The notes under the pieces are model-generated. The model did no database searches. It saw only the letters and a program-made list of their open reading frames with translations, and had not been told where the DNA came from. This document shows positions 7,526-15,784 of a stretch of DNA of 43,945 nt, one piece after another. A program made the position numbers and the translations under genes. The stretch spans positions 1 to 43,945 of the forward strand of contig QXWX01000060.1 of assembly GCA_009911175.1 (NCBI GenBank). The letters are read 5' to 3'. This DNA comes from Lachnospiraceae bacterium (GTDB taxonomy: Bacteria > Bacillota_A > Clostridia > Lachnospirales > Lachnospiraceae). The stretch's first letter is position 1, and each line of letters begins with the position of its first letter.

Positions 7526-10500
7526 TTATAAACCAAATTTTACAAAATGGTATGCGTCCGACCAGACATTCCTGCTGTCATTCTTGAAAGGACTTGGATC
7601 AGAAGTAAAGTCTGCAGGCCATACCGCATATAATTCTCCGTCCATATGATGATGCGGTCCAAGCAGATTTCTGTTTGATGCGTATAATTCGAATACGATC
7701 TCATTTTCACCCATTCGGATATAGTCCGTAATATCACATTCATAAGGACGCCAGAATATTTTCTTTACGAGACATCCATTTACAAAAAGCTTTGCACACA
7801 TGGCATGTAAATGAAAAAATTGATATATATACTTTTTATTTTTGTTAGAAACAATCTTTACTCCCCTTGAATCGTCATATTCATGTAGAAACAGCTTCTG
7901 CGCAAGCTTCATCTTACCTGCAAAAAAACAAAATCCCTGACTCGTAAAATCATCACCATATACGTACTGCGGCATTTCCCTGATCACAAATGCACCTTCT
8001 GAGATCAATTCTTTTCTCCAGGAATAGGAAAAATTATTCTGATCAAATACTCCAAAATCTCCCAGCAAATATATACTTTCAATTTCCGTATGAAATGTGA
8101 GCTTATTGCGTTCTGTCTCCAATACATCATTTCCAAACAAAACATCATACACTTTTTGATCCTGGAAGAAGTCAATTTCCATAATAATCTCATTTTTATT
8201 TTTTTGAATATAAGGTAAAATATAAAATTTGTGAAATGCTTTATCCTTCCACCATCCCTCACTTTTTAATTCCGTCATTTGTCCGTTAATTCTTGCTTTT
8301 AATACTTCCATTTCTTCTGCGATCAAAAACATTTCAGTGCATTTATTTGGATCCATATCTATATAAAATTGATATTTCAGAGATACATGTACTGGTTTCT
8401 TTTTCTGAAGTAATATGTCCATAAGGCGGATTGTTGGTATCTTTCCCTGCCATTCTCCGAAATCAATCCTGTAATCACAAAAATCCAGTGTCATGGAATT
8501 TAAGTCACATTCCCGGATTTTCCATCTCCCCCCGCAAGAAAGATATACAGGATCATCTGTCTCTTTTTCTAATATCAAAATAATACCTTCCATCTCCTGA
8601 AGAGCCGCTTGAAAAACGGTAAATCCATTTTCCTGTACAAAACTGATATGTTTTATTTTGTTCTCCAACGGATCATAAATAGATACAGTCCATTTTCCCG
8701 GAACTGATACCCTATTTTTTGTACTTTTATTTTGATTCAAGTTCACGATGTACAAATATGCCATCTTATCATCATCTAAGTTCCGCAGCTGATAATGAAC
8801 GCCTTTTGTTTCCATTCCATTTTCAGTAATTGAGATCATCCATTTTAAATCTGTTTTTAACCTGTTTTTCAATTCAAAAATCTTCACTGGAATTACAGAA
8901 TCGCTCAGTCTATCCAAAATCAACGTATCTTTTTCTCCGCTTACATATGAAGGCAGCTTTCCCAGAGAATAGATTTTCCCGCCGCATTGTGAAAATTGTA
9001 ATAATAGCTCAACCGTCGTACGTTCTATTGTAAGCAGGTCCGGAATTACAATTGCTTTGTAGAGACAATTTCCCACCCTTATAAGGCTGTTATCCACCTT
9101 ACCATGCTTCCGCAAGATTTCTTCATCTCCATAGTGATGTTCTATGTGATCATCAGACATTGCCTGAGATATCTGTTCAAATTTCATGCCATATTGGATG
9201 ATTTCCTCCGTTTCTTCTCCGTTGTAGAGCATCCATGCGCTGTGCATTGGATGAAGCAGAAGTACTTCCGCGCTAGGTTCTCCTTCTGATAGAATTTTTC
9301 CAACCCTTGCGAAATAGTCATTAAAGTTTTTATATTCCTTCCACCAACTCTGCTGATAGAACAACGAAGGCGGAAAATCCCGTTTGCGCTCTCCCCGGAT
9401 CGAATAGCTCTGCAAATGCTGGCACATGCGGTTAACACCGTTAACATATTGCCATTGAGCGATCCATTTTAATTCCTCCGGCGTACAATCCCAGCCTGTC
9501 ATCGCATACATTTCTGAAATCACAAATTTTTTGCCCAATTGAGCTGCTGCACTTCCAGCCTGTTTTGGAGTCAGCGGAGAGGAAATCCTTCTTCTCAGCC
9601 AGTCAATCCCCGGCATATCCATATACTCATAAGACGGCATAACTCCTGCGGTTGCCTGCATCTGCATCAGCAGTGAATCCTCACGCATCAAATGTCCTGT
9701 CAGACGGCAGTGATTTCGTTTGCACCATTCATAGATGGTTTTGCAAAATCCTTCCGTATACATCTGAGAAATTGTTTTCCAAAAATCATACCGATATTTA
9801 TGATATCCCGGAACTTCACGGAAGAGTGCAGTATAACACTTTTTTGGATCATATCCGCAGTTTTTTACAAAGAGTTCTGAAAAGCAGATCGAATATGGAA
9901 TCTTCAATTTTGCAAATTGAGGCTCATCTGTAAAAAAACCTGGAATTACATTTCCCATTTCAATTGGAAATTTTTTCTTATACTCTTCATGTGTAACTTC
10001 TATAAATTTTTCAATAACCTTTGGATTTAAAACATCTACATAATATGGATTGATTTTTTCATAAACGACATAGATCAGTGAATTTTCGTTTTTTATACTC
10101 TTCCGGATTTCTTCCTTGATGTCTCCCAGATAATGGCCTGCTTCATCATATATACCAAGAATCTTTTTCTGCCAGTCTACACGTTTCCATTCTAATTTTT
10201 CCTGTTCCATCCACCGCATATGATAATACGGACCCAAAGATGTAACCCTTCCACCGGCAAATCCACTGGGCCATCCTTCTTCATCGTAAAGCCAGGCTTC
10301 CATATTCAGCTTTTTTGCTTCTTCTGCAGAAATTCTGACAGCATCCATCCATTCCCCGCTGAGGTATTCTGTTTTTAATCCGCCTCTTGCATGCATAAAG
10401 AATCCGCCGATCCCCTGCTGATGCATTTGCCGGATCTGCCATTTTAGCTCTTCCTGATCCAGCTTATCGTTCCAGGACCAAAATGGAAGGGAGCGATACT

Positions 10501-10540
10501 CATTCGGAATCTCCTCCATTTCTTTTTCAAATACATTCAT
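7526..10540 (-). CDS. GH106-like large glycoside hydrolase
   Basis: Large cytoplasmic protein of 1004 residues, probably a glycosidase acting on rhamnose-type or related sugars. The N-terminal segment PFWSWNDKLDQEELKWQI (about 19-36), then GGFFMHARGG (45-54) and WLYDEEGWPSG (83-93), mark a TIM-barrel family annotated as glycosyl hydrolase and related to GH106 alpha-L-rhamnosidases. PGFFTDEPQF near residue 205 is the likely acidic active-site strand. The C-terminal third looks like beta-sandwich, sugar-binding-like modules. There is no signal peptide. The start has CAGGAG upstream, inside the end of the dehydrogenase gene six bases away. The barrel family is recognised by motif memory only, so exact GH number and substrate are tentative. 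Confidence 0.65.
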   Translation of the reverse strand: MNVFEKEMEEIPNEYRSLPFWSWNDKLDQEELKWQIRQMHQQGIGGFFMHARGGLKTEYLSGEWMDAVRISAEEAKKLNMEAWLYDEEGWPSGFAGGRVTSLGPYYHMRWMEQEKLEWKRVDWQKKILGIYDEAGHYLGDIKEEIRKSIKNENSLIYVVYEKINPYYVDVLNPKVIEKFIEVTHEEYKKKFPIEMGNVIPGFFTDEPQFAKLKIPYSICFSELFVKNCGYDPKKCYTALFREVPGYHKYRYDFWKTISQMYTEGFCKTIYEWCKRNHCRLTGHLMREDSLLMQMQATAGVMPSYEYMDMPGIDWLRRRISSPLTPKQAGSAAAQLGKKFVISEMYAMTGWDCTPEELKWIAQWQYVNGVNRMCQHLQSYSIRGERKRDFPPSLFYQQSWWKEYKNFNDYFARVGKILSEGEPSAEVLLLHPMHSAWMLYNGEETEEIIQYGMKFEQISQAMSDDHIEHHYGDEEILRKHGKVDNSLIRVGNCLYKAIVIPDLLTIERTTVELLLQFSQCGGKIYSLGKLPSYVSGEKDTLILDRLSDSVIPVKIFELKNRLKTDLKWMISITENGMETKGVHYQLRNLDDDKMAYLYIVNLNQNKSTKNRVSVPGKWTVSIYDPLENKIKHISFVQENGFTVFQAALQEMEGIILILEKETDDPVYLSCGGRWKIRECDLNSMTLDFCDYRIDFGEWQGKIPTIRLMDILLQKKKPVHVSLKYQFYIDMDPNKCTEMFLIAEEMEVLKARINGQMTELKSEGWWKDKAFHKFYILPYIQKNKNEIIMEIDFFQDQKVYDVLFGNDVLETERNKLTFHTEIESIYLLGDFGVFDQNNFSYSWRKELISEGAFVIREMPQYVYGDDFTSQGFCFFAGKMKLAQKLFLHEYDDSRGVKIVSNKNKKYIYQFFHLHAMCAKLFVNGCLVKKIFWRPYECDITDYIRMGENEIVFELYASNRNLLGPHHHMDGELYAVWPADFTSDPSPFKNDSRNVWSDAYHFVKFGL

Positions 10541-10546
10541 CCGTCT

Positions 10547-11641
10547 TCATCTCCTGCCGCAAATGCATTCTATTGATTTCCATAAATATTCTTTATTTTC
10601 TTCCGTCTCATCTACAAACCCTGTCTGCAGTAAATATTGATAAATGATTTTTTTATTTTCTTCTGTCTCCGGAATCCCTAAATCCTGGAGTGCTACGGGC
10701 ATATGCATTTTTTTTATAAATTCCACAAATTCAGGTATCTGATTTTCCTGCCTGTTATATGCCAATTGAAGTATCAACGATGCTCCAACAATTTCACCGT
10801 GCAGAAATCCCTGCCCTTCCAGAGTAAAATACTTACGCACAGCATAATACATTTCATGTGCCAGAGCAGTCTGCCCCAATGCTTTAGAGCTTCCGCTGAT
10901 AAATCCGGTGAGCGCAAAATTAATATACAAATAATCATGAACTTCTTTGCTTAATCTGTGTTCTTTGATATCCTCATATATTTTCTGATAATTATTTTTC
11001 AGCTCCTCATAAATATACTTTGACAGCATATATGCGGTATACAATTCAAAGCTCATGCTTTCTTTTTGCACTTTGGGATGACCGTTCTGTATCTCAATGG
11101 CCTTTGCCATGGAATCCAGCATTCCTGCCGCTGCATATCTCGGTGGCTGATAAACCATGATATTTTCATCAATAATAATAGAATTTACTTCATAATCATG
11201 ATAAAAATTTCCGCTTTTTGTACCGAGCGCTTTTCCGTTTTCCTCATACATGACACTCATGGGTGTATATGCCGCACAGGTTGCGGATGATGTTGGAATC
11301 GTGACGATCGGCAATCTTGCTTTATGTGCGGCTCCCTTTGCCAGATCCATAATCCTGCCGCCGCCGATTCCCACGATCACATCAAATTCATGCTCCAAAG
11401 CATAGATAGAAAATCGATCAGCGGCTTCCCATGTGGTATATCCGCCATATTCCAGATATTCATACTCCAGATTTGCCTGCAGAAGCTGGCTGTCTAAATC
11501 CTTTTTTAGAATGGATATTGCCCTTGGGCCTCCCAGCAATAAAATATGATGCCCGTATCTGGCAATCTCTTCCCCTAATTTTTTTATAGCTCCGGGCATC
11601 TGTATATATCGTCCGGCCCCTAATTTGTATGCAATATCCAT
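10547..11641 (-). CDS. GldA-like NAD(P)-dependent alcohol dehydrogenase (first copy)
   Basis: Member of the iron/zinc-dependent group III alcohol dehydrogenase family, nearest in pattern to glycerol dehydrogenase. The N-terminal dinucleotide-binding half carries GIGGGRIMDL (91-100). The C-terminal helical half keeps the metal ligands expected from glycerol dehydrogenase: D176 (GMLDSMAKA), H262 (LAHEMYY) and H281 (FLHGEIVG). All are present, so it should be active. The 364-residue length is normal. AAGGAG lies eight bases before the ATG. In this operon it would oxidise or reduce a sugar-derived polyol, aldehyde or ketone. A role in lactaldehyde reduction after aldol cleavage is possible but is inference. 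Confidence 0.82.
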   Translation of the reverse strand: MDIAYKLGAGRYIQMPGAIKKLGEEIARYGHHILLLGGPRAISILKKDLDSQLLQANLEYEYLEYGGYTTWEAADRFSIYALEHEFDVIVGIGGGRIMDLAKGAAHKARLPIVTIPTSSATCAAYTPMSVMYEENGKALGTKSGNFYHDYEVNSIIIDENIMVYQPPRYAAAGMLDSMAKAIEIQNGHPKVQKESMSFELYTAYMLSKYIYEELKNNYQKIYEDIKEHRLSKEVHDYLYINFALTGFISGSSKALGQTALAHEMYYAVRKYFTLEGQGFLHGEIVGASLILQLAYNRQENQIPEFVEFIKKMHMPVALQDLGIPETEENKKIIYQYLLQTGFVDETEENKEYLWKSIECICGRR

Positions 11642-11686
11642 TCCTTGTTCTCCTTATAGATGATGTTTATCTTACATAGACCACAG

Positions 11687-12607
11687 TTACAGCTTTCCGA
11701 TCTCCTTCAGAATCGCTCTTGTCACTTTCATCTCCTCTTCCGTAGCCGGCGCCAGCGGGCCTCTTGCCGCACCAAGCTTAATGCCTGTAACCAGCTCAAT
11801 TGCGGGCCTCATAATAGAATTTGGCAAGATCCTTCCGTTCTGTCCGGTAGATTTGCAGAAGCGATACATGGGAACAAACAGTTCTTTTGCTTCCTCATTT
11901 TTTCCTTCTGCATAGCATTGAAAAATACTGCGGATCTCATGGCCAAATATATGGGCACCTCCGCTTACCAACCCCATCGCTCCCTGGACGATCGTAGGAA
12001 GAAGCATCACATCATCCCCGTTATAGATTGCAAAATCCGGATCAATATCTTTTGTTGCAAGAAAGAAATCCGTAACCTGGGTCGGATTGATACCTGCCTC
12101 ATCTTTTACGCCTACAATATTTTTAAATTCCGCAAGCTTCCCTACTGTCTCAGCTTCCATATTTACTCCAACGAAAATGGGAATATTGTATAGCATAATG
12201 TCGCAGGACGTGCTTTCCGCAATCGCTTTGAAATGATTATAAATTCCCTGCTGCGTCGGCTTATTGTAGAATGGACAAACAATCAGACAGGTTTTGATTC
12301 CAAGCTTTTCTGCTTCTTTTGTCAGCGCAATCGTCTCTTTTGTTGATGCACATCCTGTCCCTGCGATCACCGGCTTTCTTCCGTCTGCGGTTTTCACCGC
12401 TGTTTTCATCAGCTTTACTCTTTCTTCAAATGTGAGAAGGCTTGCTTCTCCTGTTGTACCTGTCACGATGAATGAATCACATTGATCATTTTGGATCAGA
12501 TATTCAATCAATTCCGCATATGCGTCATAATTTACTTCCTCATTCCCGTCATACGGTGTGATAAGTGGTAATAGAATCTGACCATATTTTTCTACAAATT
12601 TGTTCAT
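11687..12607 (-). CDS. DapA/NanA-superfamily aldolase or lyase (first copy)
   Basis: Class I Schiff-base (beta/alpha)8-barrel enzyme. Start set at 12607 because GGAGG lies five bases before that ATG; the upstream ATG at 12619 overlaps the ribosome site. In 306 residues the family signatures are clear: GTTGE (50-54), the catalytic tyrosine in YNIP (Y140) and the Schiff-base lysine in GVKDEAG (K168). The Arg of the YNxPxRT segment that binds aspartate semialdehyde in true dihydrodipicolinate synthase is absent (YNIPIFVGV). Together with the operon position this argues for a 2-keto-3-deoxy sugar acid aldolase or dehydratase, not lysine synthesis. The substrate cannot be read from the sequence. 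Confidence 0.82.
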   Translation of the reverse strand: MNKFVEKYGQILLPLITPYDGNEEVNYDAYAELIEYLIQNDQCDSFIVTGTTGEASLLTFEERVKLMKTAVKTADGRKPVIAGTGCASTKETIALTKEAEKLGIKTCLIVCPFYNKPTQQGIYNHFKAIAESTSCDIMLYNIPIFVGVNMEAETVGKLAEFKNIVGVKDEAGINPTQVTDFFLATKDIDPDFAIYNGDDVMLLPTIVQGAMGLVSGGAHIFGHEIRSIFQCYAEGKNEEAKELFVPMYRFCKSTGQNGRILPNSIMRPAIELVTGIKLGAARGPLAPATEEEMKVTRAILKEIGKL

Positions 12608-12709
12608 ATTATCCTCCATGTCCTTTGCTTTTTTCTTATTAAAAACCTGATCTTCATATATCCGCGGGCTGTTTTATTTCTTCAGATATATGTTGATCCG
12701 GCTTTTTTC

Positions 12710-13579
12710 TTATTGAAATAAACTTGTCCTGATAGCTTCTTTATCACTTTCAGAAAGATATGTGATCGGACTCCTGCAAAATCCAACCTCCCGCCCTGTC
12801 AATTCTAATGCATATTTCAAGCGGATTGGAAATTGGGTGCCTCCCAGATTCTTCCATTTCATATACAGCGAATTTTGAATCTGAAGTCCTTCCTTATGTC
12901 TGTCTTCCACTGCACATTGCCACATTTTACAGCATTCTTTCGGAAATAAAGAAAGGATCGCGCTGATTGCTCCGGATGCTCCCAGTTCAAAGCAGGAAAA
13001 AATCATATCGTCCGTTGCCGCATATACTTTTCCTTGATTGCGGGAATACATGATATCCTGATAAAGTGCCTGGATTCCGCCTGTACTTTGTTTAATCCCG
13101 ATCACATAATCCGTCTCATTCAGCAGCTTTGTATATAGCCCGGCGCTGATCGTATTCTGCGGAATCACATTATAGATAATGATGGGCAGCCGGACCTCTT
13201 CTGAAATGGTTTTATAAAAATCAAACATCCCCTCTTCATTCGGCACCAGAACATTGTATGCTGTTGGAGTCACCATAATCGCATCCGCCCCGGCTTCCTT
13301 CGCCGCTAATCCTGCGGTGACCGCTGCACGGGTACAGGTTCTCATAATCCCGCACACTAACGGCTGATCAGATCCCAATACAGACTTTCCTGCCCTCACT
13401 AAGGTCTGCAGCTCTTCATCTGTTAATGTAGGACCTTCTCCGGTACTTCCTGCAACACTGATTCCATTTGAACCTGCATCTAAACAGATCTTCATTTCAC
13501 GCTTCAAAAATTCCATATGGATATCTCCATTTTCTTTAAACGGAGTTACAATTGGTGGAATAATTCCATTCAGATTCAT
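12710..13579 (-). CDS. DapA/NanA-superfamily aldolase or lyase (second copy, operon leader)
   Basis: First gene of the sugar operon. In 289 residues it has GSTGE (44-48), catalytic Y136 (IIYNVIP) and Schiff-base K163 (GIKQSTGG). As in its neighbour, the DHDPS-type Arg after the YNxP motif is missing, so a role in sugar-acid or related keto-acid metabolism is more likely than lysine synthesis. It is clearly divergent from the downstream copy, so the two probably catalyse different steps or form different products. AGGAGGAG lies just before the ATG. It is driven by the divergent promoter at 13631-13659. Confidence 0.82.
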   Translation of the reverse strand: MNLNGIIPPIVTPFKENGDIHMEFLKREMKICLDAGSNGISVAGSTGEGPTLTDEELQTLVRAGKSVLGSDQPLVCGIMRTCTRAAVTAGLAAKEAGADAIMVTPTAYNVLVPNEEGMFDFYKTISEEVRLPIIIYNVIPQNTISAGLYTKLLNETDYVIGIKQSTGGIQALYQDIMYSRNQGKVYAATDDMIFSCFELGASGAISAILSLFPKECCKMWQCAVEDRHKEGLQIQNSLYMKWKNLGGTQFPIRLKYALELTGREVGFCRSPITYLSESDKEAIRTSLFQ

Positions 13580-13595
13580 GTGATCTCCTCCTGTA

Positions 13596-13627
13596 TTGTA
13601 TGATTGTATGATGTCATATTGTATGAT
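13596..13627 (-). promoter_or_regulatory. Operator cluster for the minus-strand sugar operon
   Basis: Three direct copies of TTGTATGAT begin at 13596, 13604 and 13619. The middle one extends to TTGTATGATGTCATA, which contains the palindrome TATGATGTCATA. The cluster lies over the predicted transcription start of the minus operon and matches the operator on the other side of the divergent region. It is the likely binding site of the GntR protein encoded at 15044. Confidence 0.65.
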
Positions 13628-13630
13628 TAG

Positions 13631-13659
13631 AAATTATCACTTTTTCATTTTTATGTCAA
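13631..13659 (-). promoter_or_regulatory. Promoter of the minus-strand sugar operon
   Basis: On the minus strand TTGACA (13654-13659) is followed after 17 bases by TAATTT (13631-13636). Transcription would begin inside the TTGTATGAT cluster, so a bound repressor would block it. Confidence 0.55.
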
Positions 13660-13758
13660 TAAATAATTTATATTTTTAAATTTTTTATTATATTTTCACA
13701 AAATTTCAATCTTATTATCGTCATATTATACAATTTTCTTTATTTTCATATTTTTATA

Positions 13759-13787
13759 TTGACTTTTTTATTATTTAATCATATGAT
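13759..13787 (+). promoter_or_regulatory. Promoter of the plus-strand dehydrogenase gene
   Basis: TTGACT (13759-13764), 17 bases, TATGAT (13782-13787). The predicted start point, near 13794, falls inside the palindromic operator at 13791-13808. Confidence 0.7.
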
Positions 13788-13790
13788 AAA

Positions 13791-13808
13791 TTGTACGACA
13801 TCATACAA
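13791..13808 (+). promoter_or_regulatory. Palindromic operator at the plus-strand start site
   Basis: TTGTACGACATCATACAA has symmetric TTGTA...TACAA ends and on the other strand reads TTGTATGATGTCGTACAA, sharing 12 bases with the left-hand operator. Size and symmetry fit a FadR/GntR-family binding site. It overlaps the +1 region. Confidence 0.65.
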
Positions 13809-13826
13809 TATAGGAGGAGGTACACA

Positions 13827-14897
13827 ATGAGGAATATTTCAGCATTAAAAGTAGGATGCGGAAAATTTTTCTATGGAAAAGGAGTGATAGATCAGCTTGT
13901 CTCTGAGATTTCAAGGCTTGGAGGAAGGGCATTTATCATAGGTGGCTCTCATACGCTTCCGCTGTTTTTAAAACATACAAAAGCAGTGTTGGATGCTTCA
14001 GATTTATTTTATCAGACAGATATCTTTCAGGGAGAATGTACCTCTGAAAAGGCTTGGAAATATGCCGATTTGGCTATAAAAAGCAGCTGTACTGTCTTTG
14101 TAGCTGCAGGCGGCGGAAAATGTATAGACCAGGTAAAATGTGCATCTGCATTCTCAGGTCTTCCGATCATTACGGTTCCGACTTCCATTGCAACCTGTGT
14201 CGCAACCTCCATGGTCGCAATCATGTATAATGATCTTGGCCAGCGTGCCCCTGCAGTGAATCTGAAGAAGGAGGTCGATGTCTGTATTGCGGACCGGGAT
14301 CTGATTGCGTCTGCTCCGGAGCGCACACTGGCCGCCGGTATATTAGATTCCCTGGCCAAATATCCGGAATCCATCCATCAAAAGCAGGTTTCTACCTATA
14401 GAGACTGTGATTTAAAAGAGTACATTCAAGTCATTAATGCTCAGGGAATCTATGATTTTTTGATCAATGAATATGCAAATATCTATATGAAAAATAAAGA
14501 TCATGAATTATTCGATAATTTTATTCTGACAAATCTGCTTCACACGTCCATTGTCAGCGGATTTGCAGACGGATCCGGACAGTTGGCGATAGCACACGCT
14601 ACCTATGATTTTATGAGAAATCATAATACACAAAATGCAGCTCCTTATTTGCATGGAGAAATCGTAGCCGTGGGACTGATTTTACAGATGTATTTTAACG
14701 GCATGCCGGAAGAGCATATCCGGCGGATTCAAAGTGCAATGGCCGAAATGCATATGCCCTGTAATTTCAGTGACTTGAACTTTACCGCAACTCCAAAAAA
14801 CCTTTCTCTATTTTTGAATACAATATACAGAAAATGCAATATTTCTTCCAATGAGGAAAAATTAAAACTCAGGGAATCATTAAAAAAAATACTTTGA
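13827..14897 (+). CDS. GldA-like NAD(P)-dependent alcohol dehydrogenase (second copy)
   Basis: Second group III dehydrogenase of the locus, on the opposite strand. Start at 13827, where AGGAGGAGG precedes the ATG; the upstream reading from 13791 would begin inside the operator. Of 356 residues, AAGGGKCIDQ (93-102) is the nucleotide-binding loop. The metal ligands expected from glycerol dehydrogenase are conserved: D174 (GILDSLAKY), H257 (IAHATYD) and H276 (YLHGEIVA). It shares the fold but little sequence with the copy at 10547, so the two likely act on different substrates. It is driven by its own operator-controlled promoter and followed by the regulator gene. Confidence 0.82.
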   Translation: MRNISALKVGCGKFFYGKGVIDQLVSEISRLGGRAFIIGGSHTLPLFLKHTKAVLDASDLFYQTDIFQGECTSEKAWKYADLAIKSSCTVFVAAGGGKCIDQVKCASAFSGLPIITVPTSIATCVATSMVAIMYNDLGQRAPAVNLKKEVDVCIADRDLIASAPERTLAAGILDSLAKYPESIHQKQVSTYRDCDLKEYIQVINAQGIYDFLINEYANIYMKNKDHELFDNFILTNLLHTSIVSGFADGSGQLAIAHATYDFMRNHNTQNAAPYLHGEIVAVGLILQMYFNGMPEEHIRRIQSAMAEMHMPCNFSDLNFTATPKNLSLFLNTIYRKCNISSNEEKLKLRESLKKIL

Positions 14898-14945
14898 GTA
14901 CATGCCGCACTTTGAATATTTGTGTTTATCCATTCCACTTTACAG

Positions 14946-14975
14946 TTTACTTTACAATAAGGATAATGCTATAAT
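14946..14975 (+). promoter_or_regulatory. Possible promoter of the GntR regulator gene
   Basis: TTTACT (14946-14951), 18 bases, TATAAT (14970-14975), with the gene beginning 68 bases later. It would give the regulator some expression independent of the dehydrogenase gene. Confidence 0.45.
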
Positions 14976-15043
14976 TTATCTCAAAGACCAATGTTTTAAT
15001 TTTCTCTTACCCCTACAAAAATAAACGATGGAATGGTAAAAAA

Positions 15044-15751
15044 ATGAAAGAAATACAAAGAATGTCGATTACTGACTCCGTAGTTGCAACAATTAAAGAT
15101 ATGATTCTATCAGGTGAATATAAAGAGAATGAGAAGCTTCCTGCAGAAATGTCTCTATGCCAGAGTTTAAAAGTCAGCCGTACCAGTGTCCGTGAGGCAT
15201 TGCGAGTTCTCCAGGCTTTGGGTTTTGTTGAAATGCGTCCGGGCAAAGGTGCTTTTGTTGCTGACTACAAGCAAAAAGAAGAGACCCCCAATAATATGAA
15301 CTTTAACATGGACGGCGCACGATTCCATGACTTTATGGAAGTCCGCATGGCAATTGAAACCCTTTCCGTCAGGCTTGCCGTCAAACGTTGTACAAAAAAG
15401 CAGATCCAGGAGCTGAAAGAAATCCATGAAGCATTTGTAGAAGCGAATAATTCACATGACATGATAAAAATGATCATGCTTGACGAATTATTTCACAAGC
15501 AGATCGTAGCCTGTACCAGCAATCCGCTGCTAATGGATATCAATGAACAGGTACTGGATGCGTTTCGCGCCTACAGAGGAGATTCTTTTTCCAATGATAT
15601 GGTGTATAAAAACGCAGTTGAACCTCATGCACGGATTCTTCTCTGTTTTGAGACTCATAATGCAACTCTCGCAGTAGAAGAAATACGCCGCCATTTGGAT
15701 ATTACATCAAGAGATATGGAATTGATTCAATCGAAAAAGAAAAAAGGATAG
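15044..15751 (+). CDS. FadR/GntR-family transcriptional regulator
   Basis: Ligand-responsive DNA-binding protein that probably controls both arms of the sugar locus. Residues 8-75 form the winged helix: ILSGEYKENEKLPAE, then the recognition helix region VSRTSVREALRVLQALGFVE and the wing GKGAFVAD. The C-terminal half (about 95-225) is an FCD all-helical domain with the usual metal or ligand residues D147, H151, H195 and H217. At 235 residues the length is typical. Inducers of FCD regulators are often sugar acids or carboxylates, which would fit the DapA-type enzymes here. Putative operators lie at 13596-13627 and 13791-13808. The ribosome site is weak (GGAATGG). Confidence 0.88.
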   Translation: MKEIQRMSITDSVVATIKDMILSGEYKENEKLPAEMSLCQSLKVSRTSVREALRVLQALGFVEMRPGKGAFVADYKQKEETPNNMNFNMDGARFHDFMEVRMAIETLSVRLAVKRCTKKQIQELKEIHEAFVEANNSHDMIKMIMLDELFHKQIVACTSNPLLMDINEQVLDAFRAYRGDSFSNDMVYKNAVEPHARILLCFETHNATLAVEEIRRHLDITSRDMELIQSKKKKG

Positions 15752-15779
15752 GCAGATTGCTTATCCTCTTTTTCTTTTT
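15746..15779. terminator. Shared terminator between gntR and gyrA
   Basis: The 9-bp stem GGATAGGCA/TGCTTATCC (one G-T pair) has a 3-base loop. A T-rich tail follows on the plus side and an A-rich run lies on the other, so it can end both convergent genes. It includes the gntR stop codon. Confidence 0.75.
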
Positions 15780-15784
15780 GCAGC

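Noticed and set aside
11660..12193. 177-codon plus-strand frame opposite the DapA-like gene
   Set aside because: Antisense shadow of a clearly conserved coding frame, without a ribosome site or recognisable domains.
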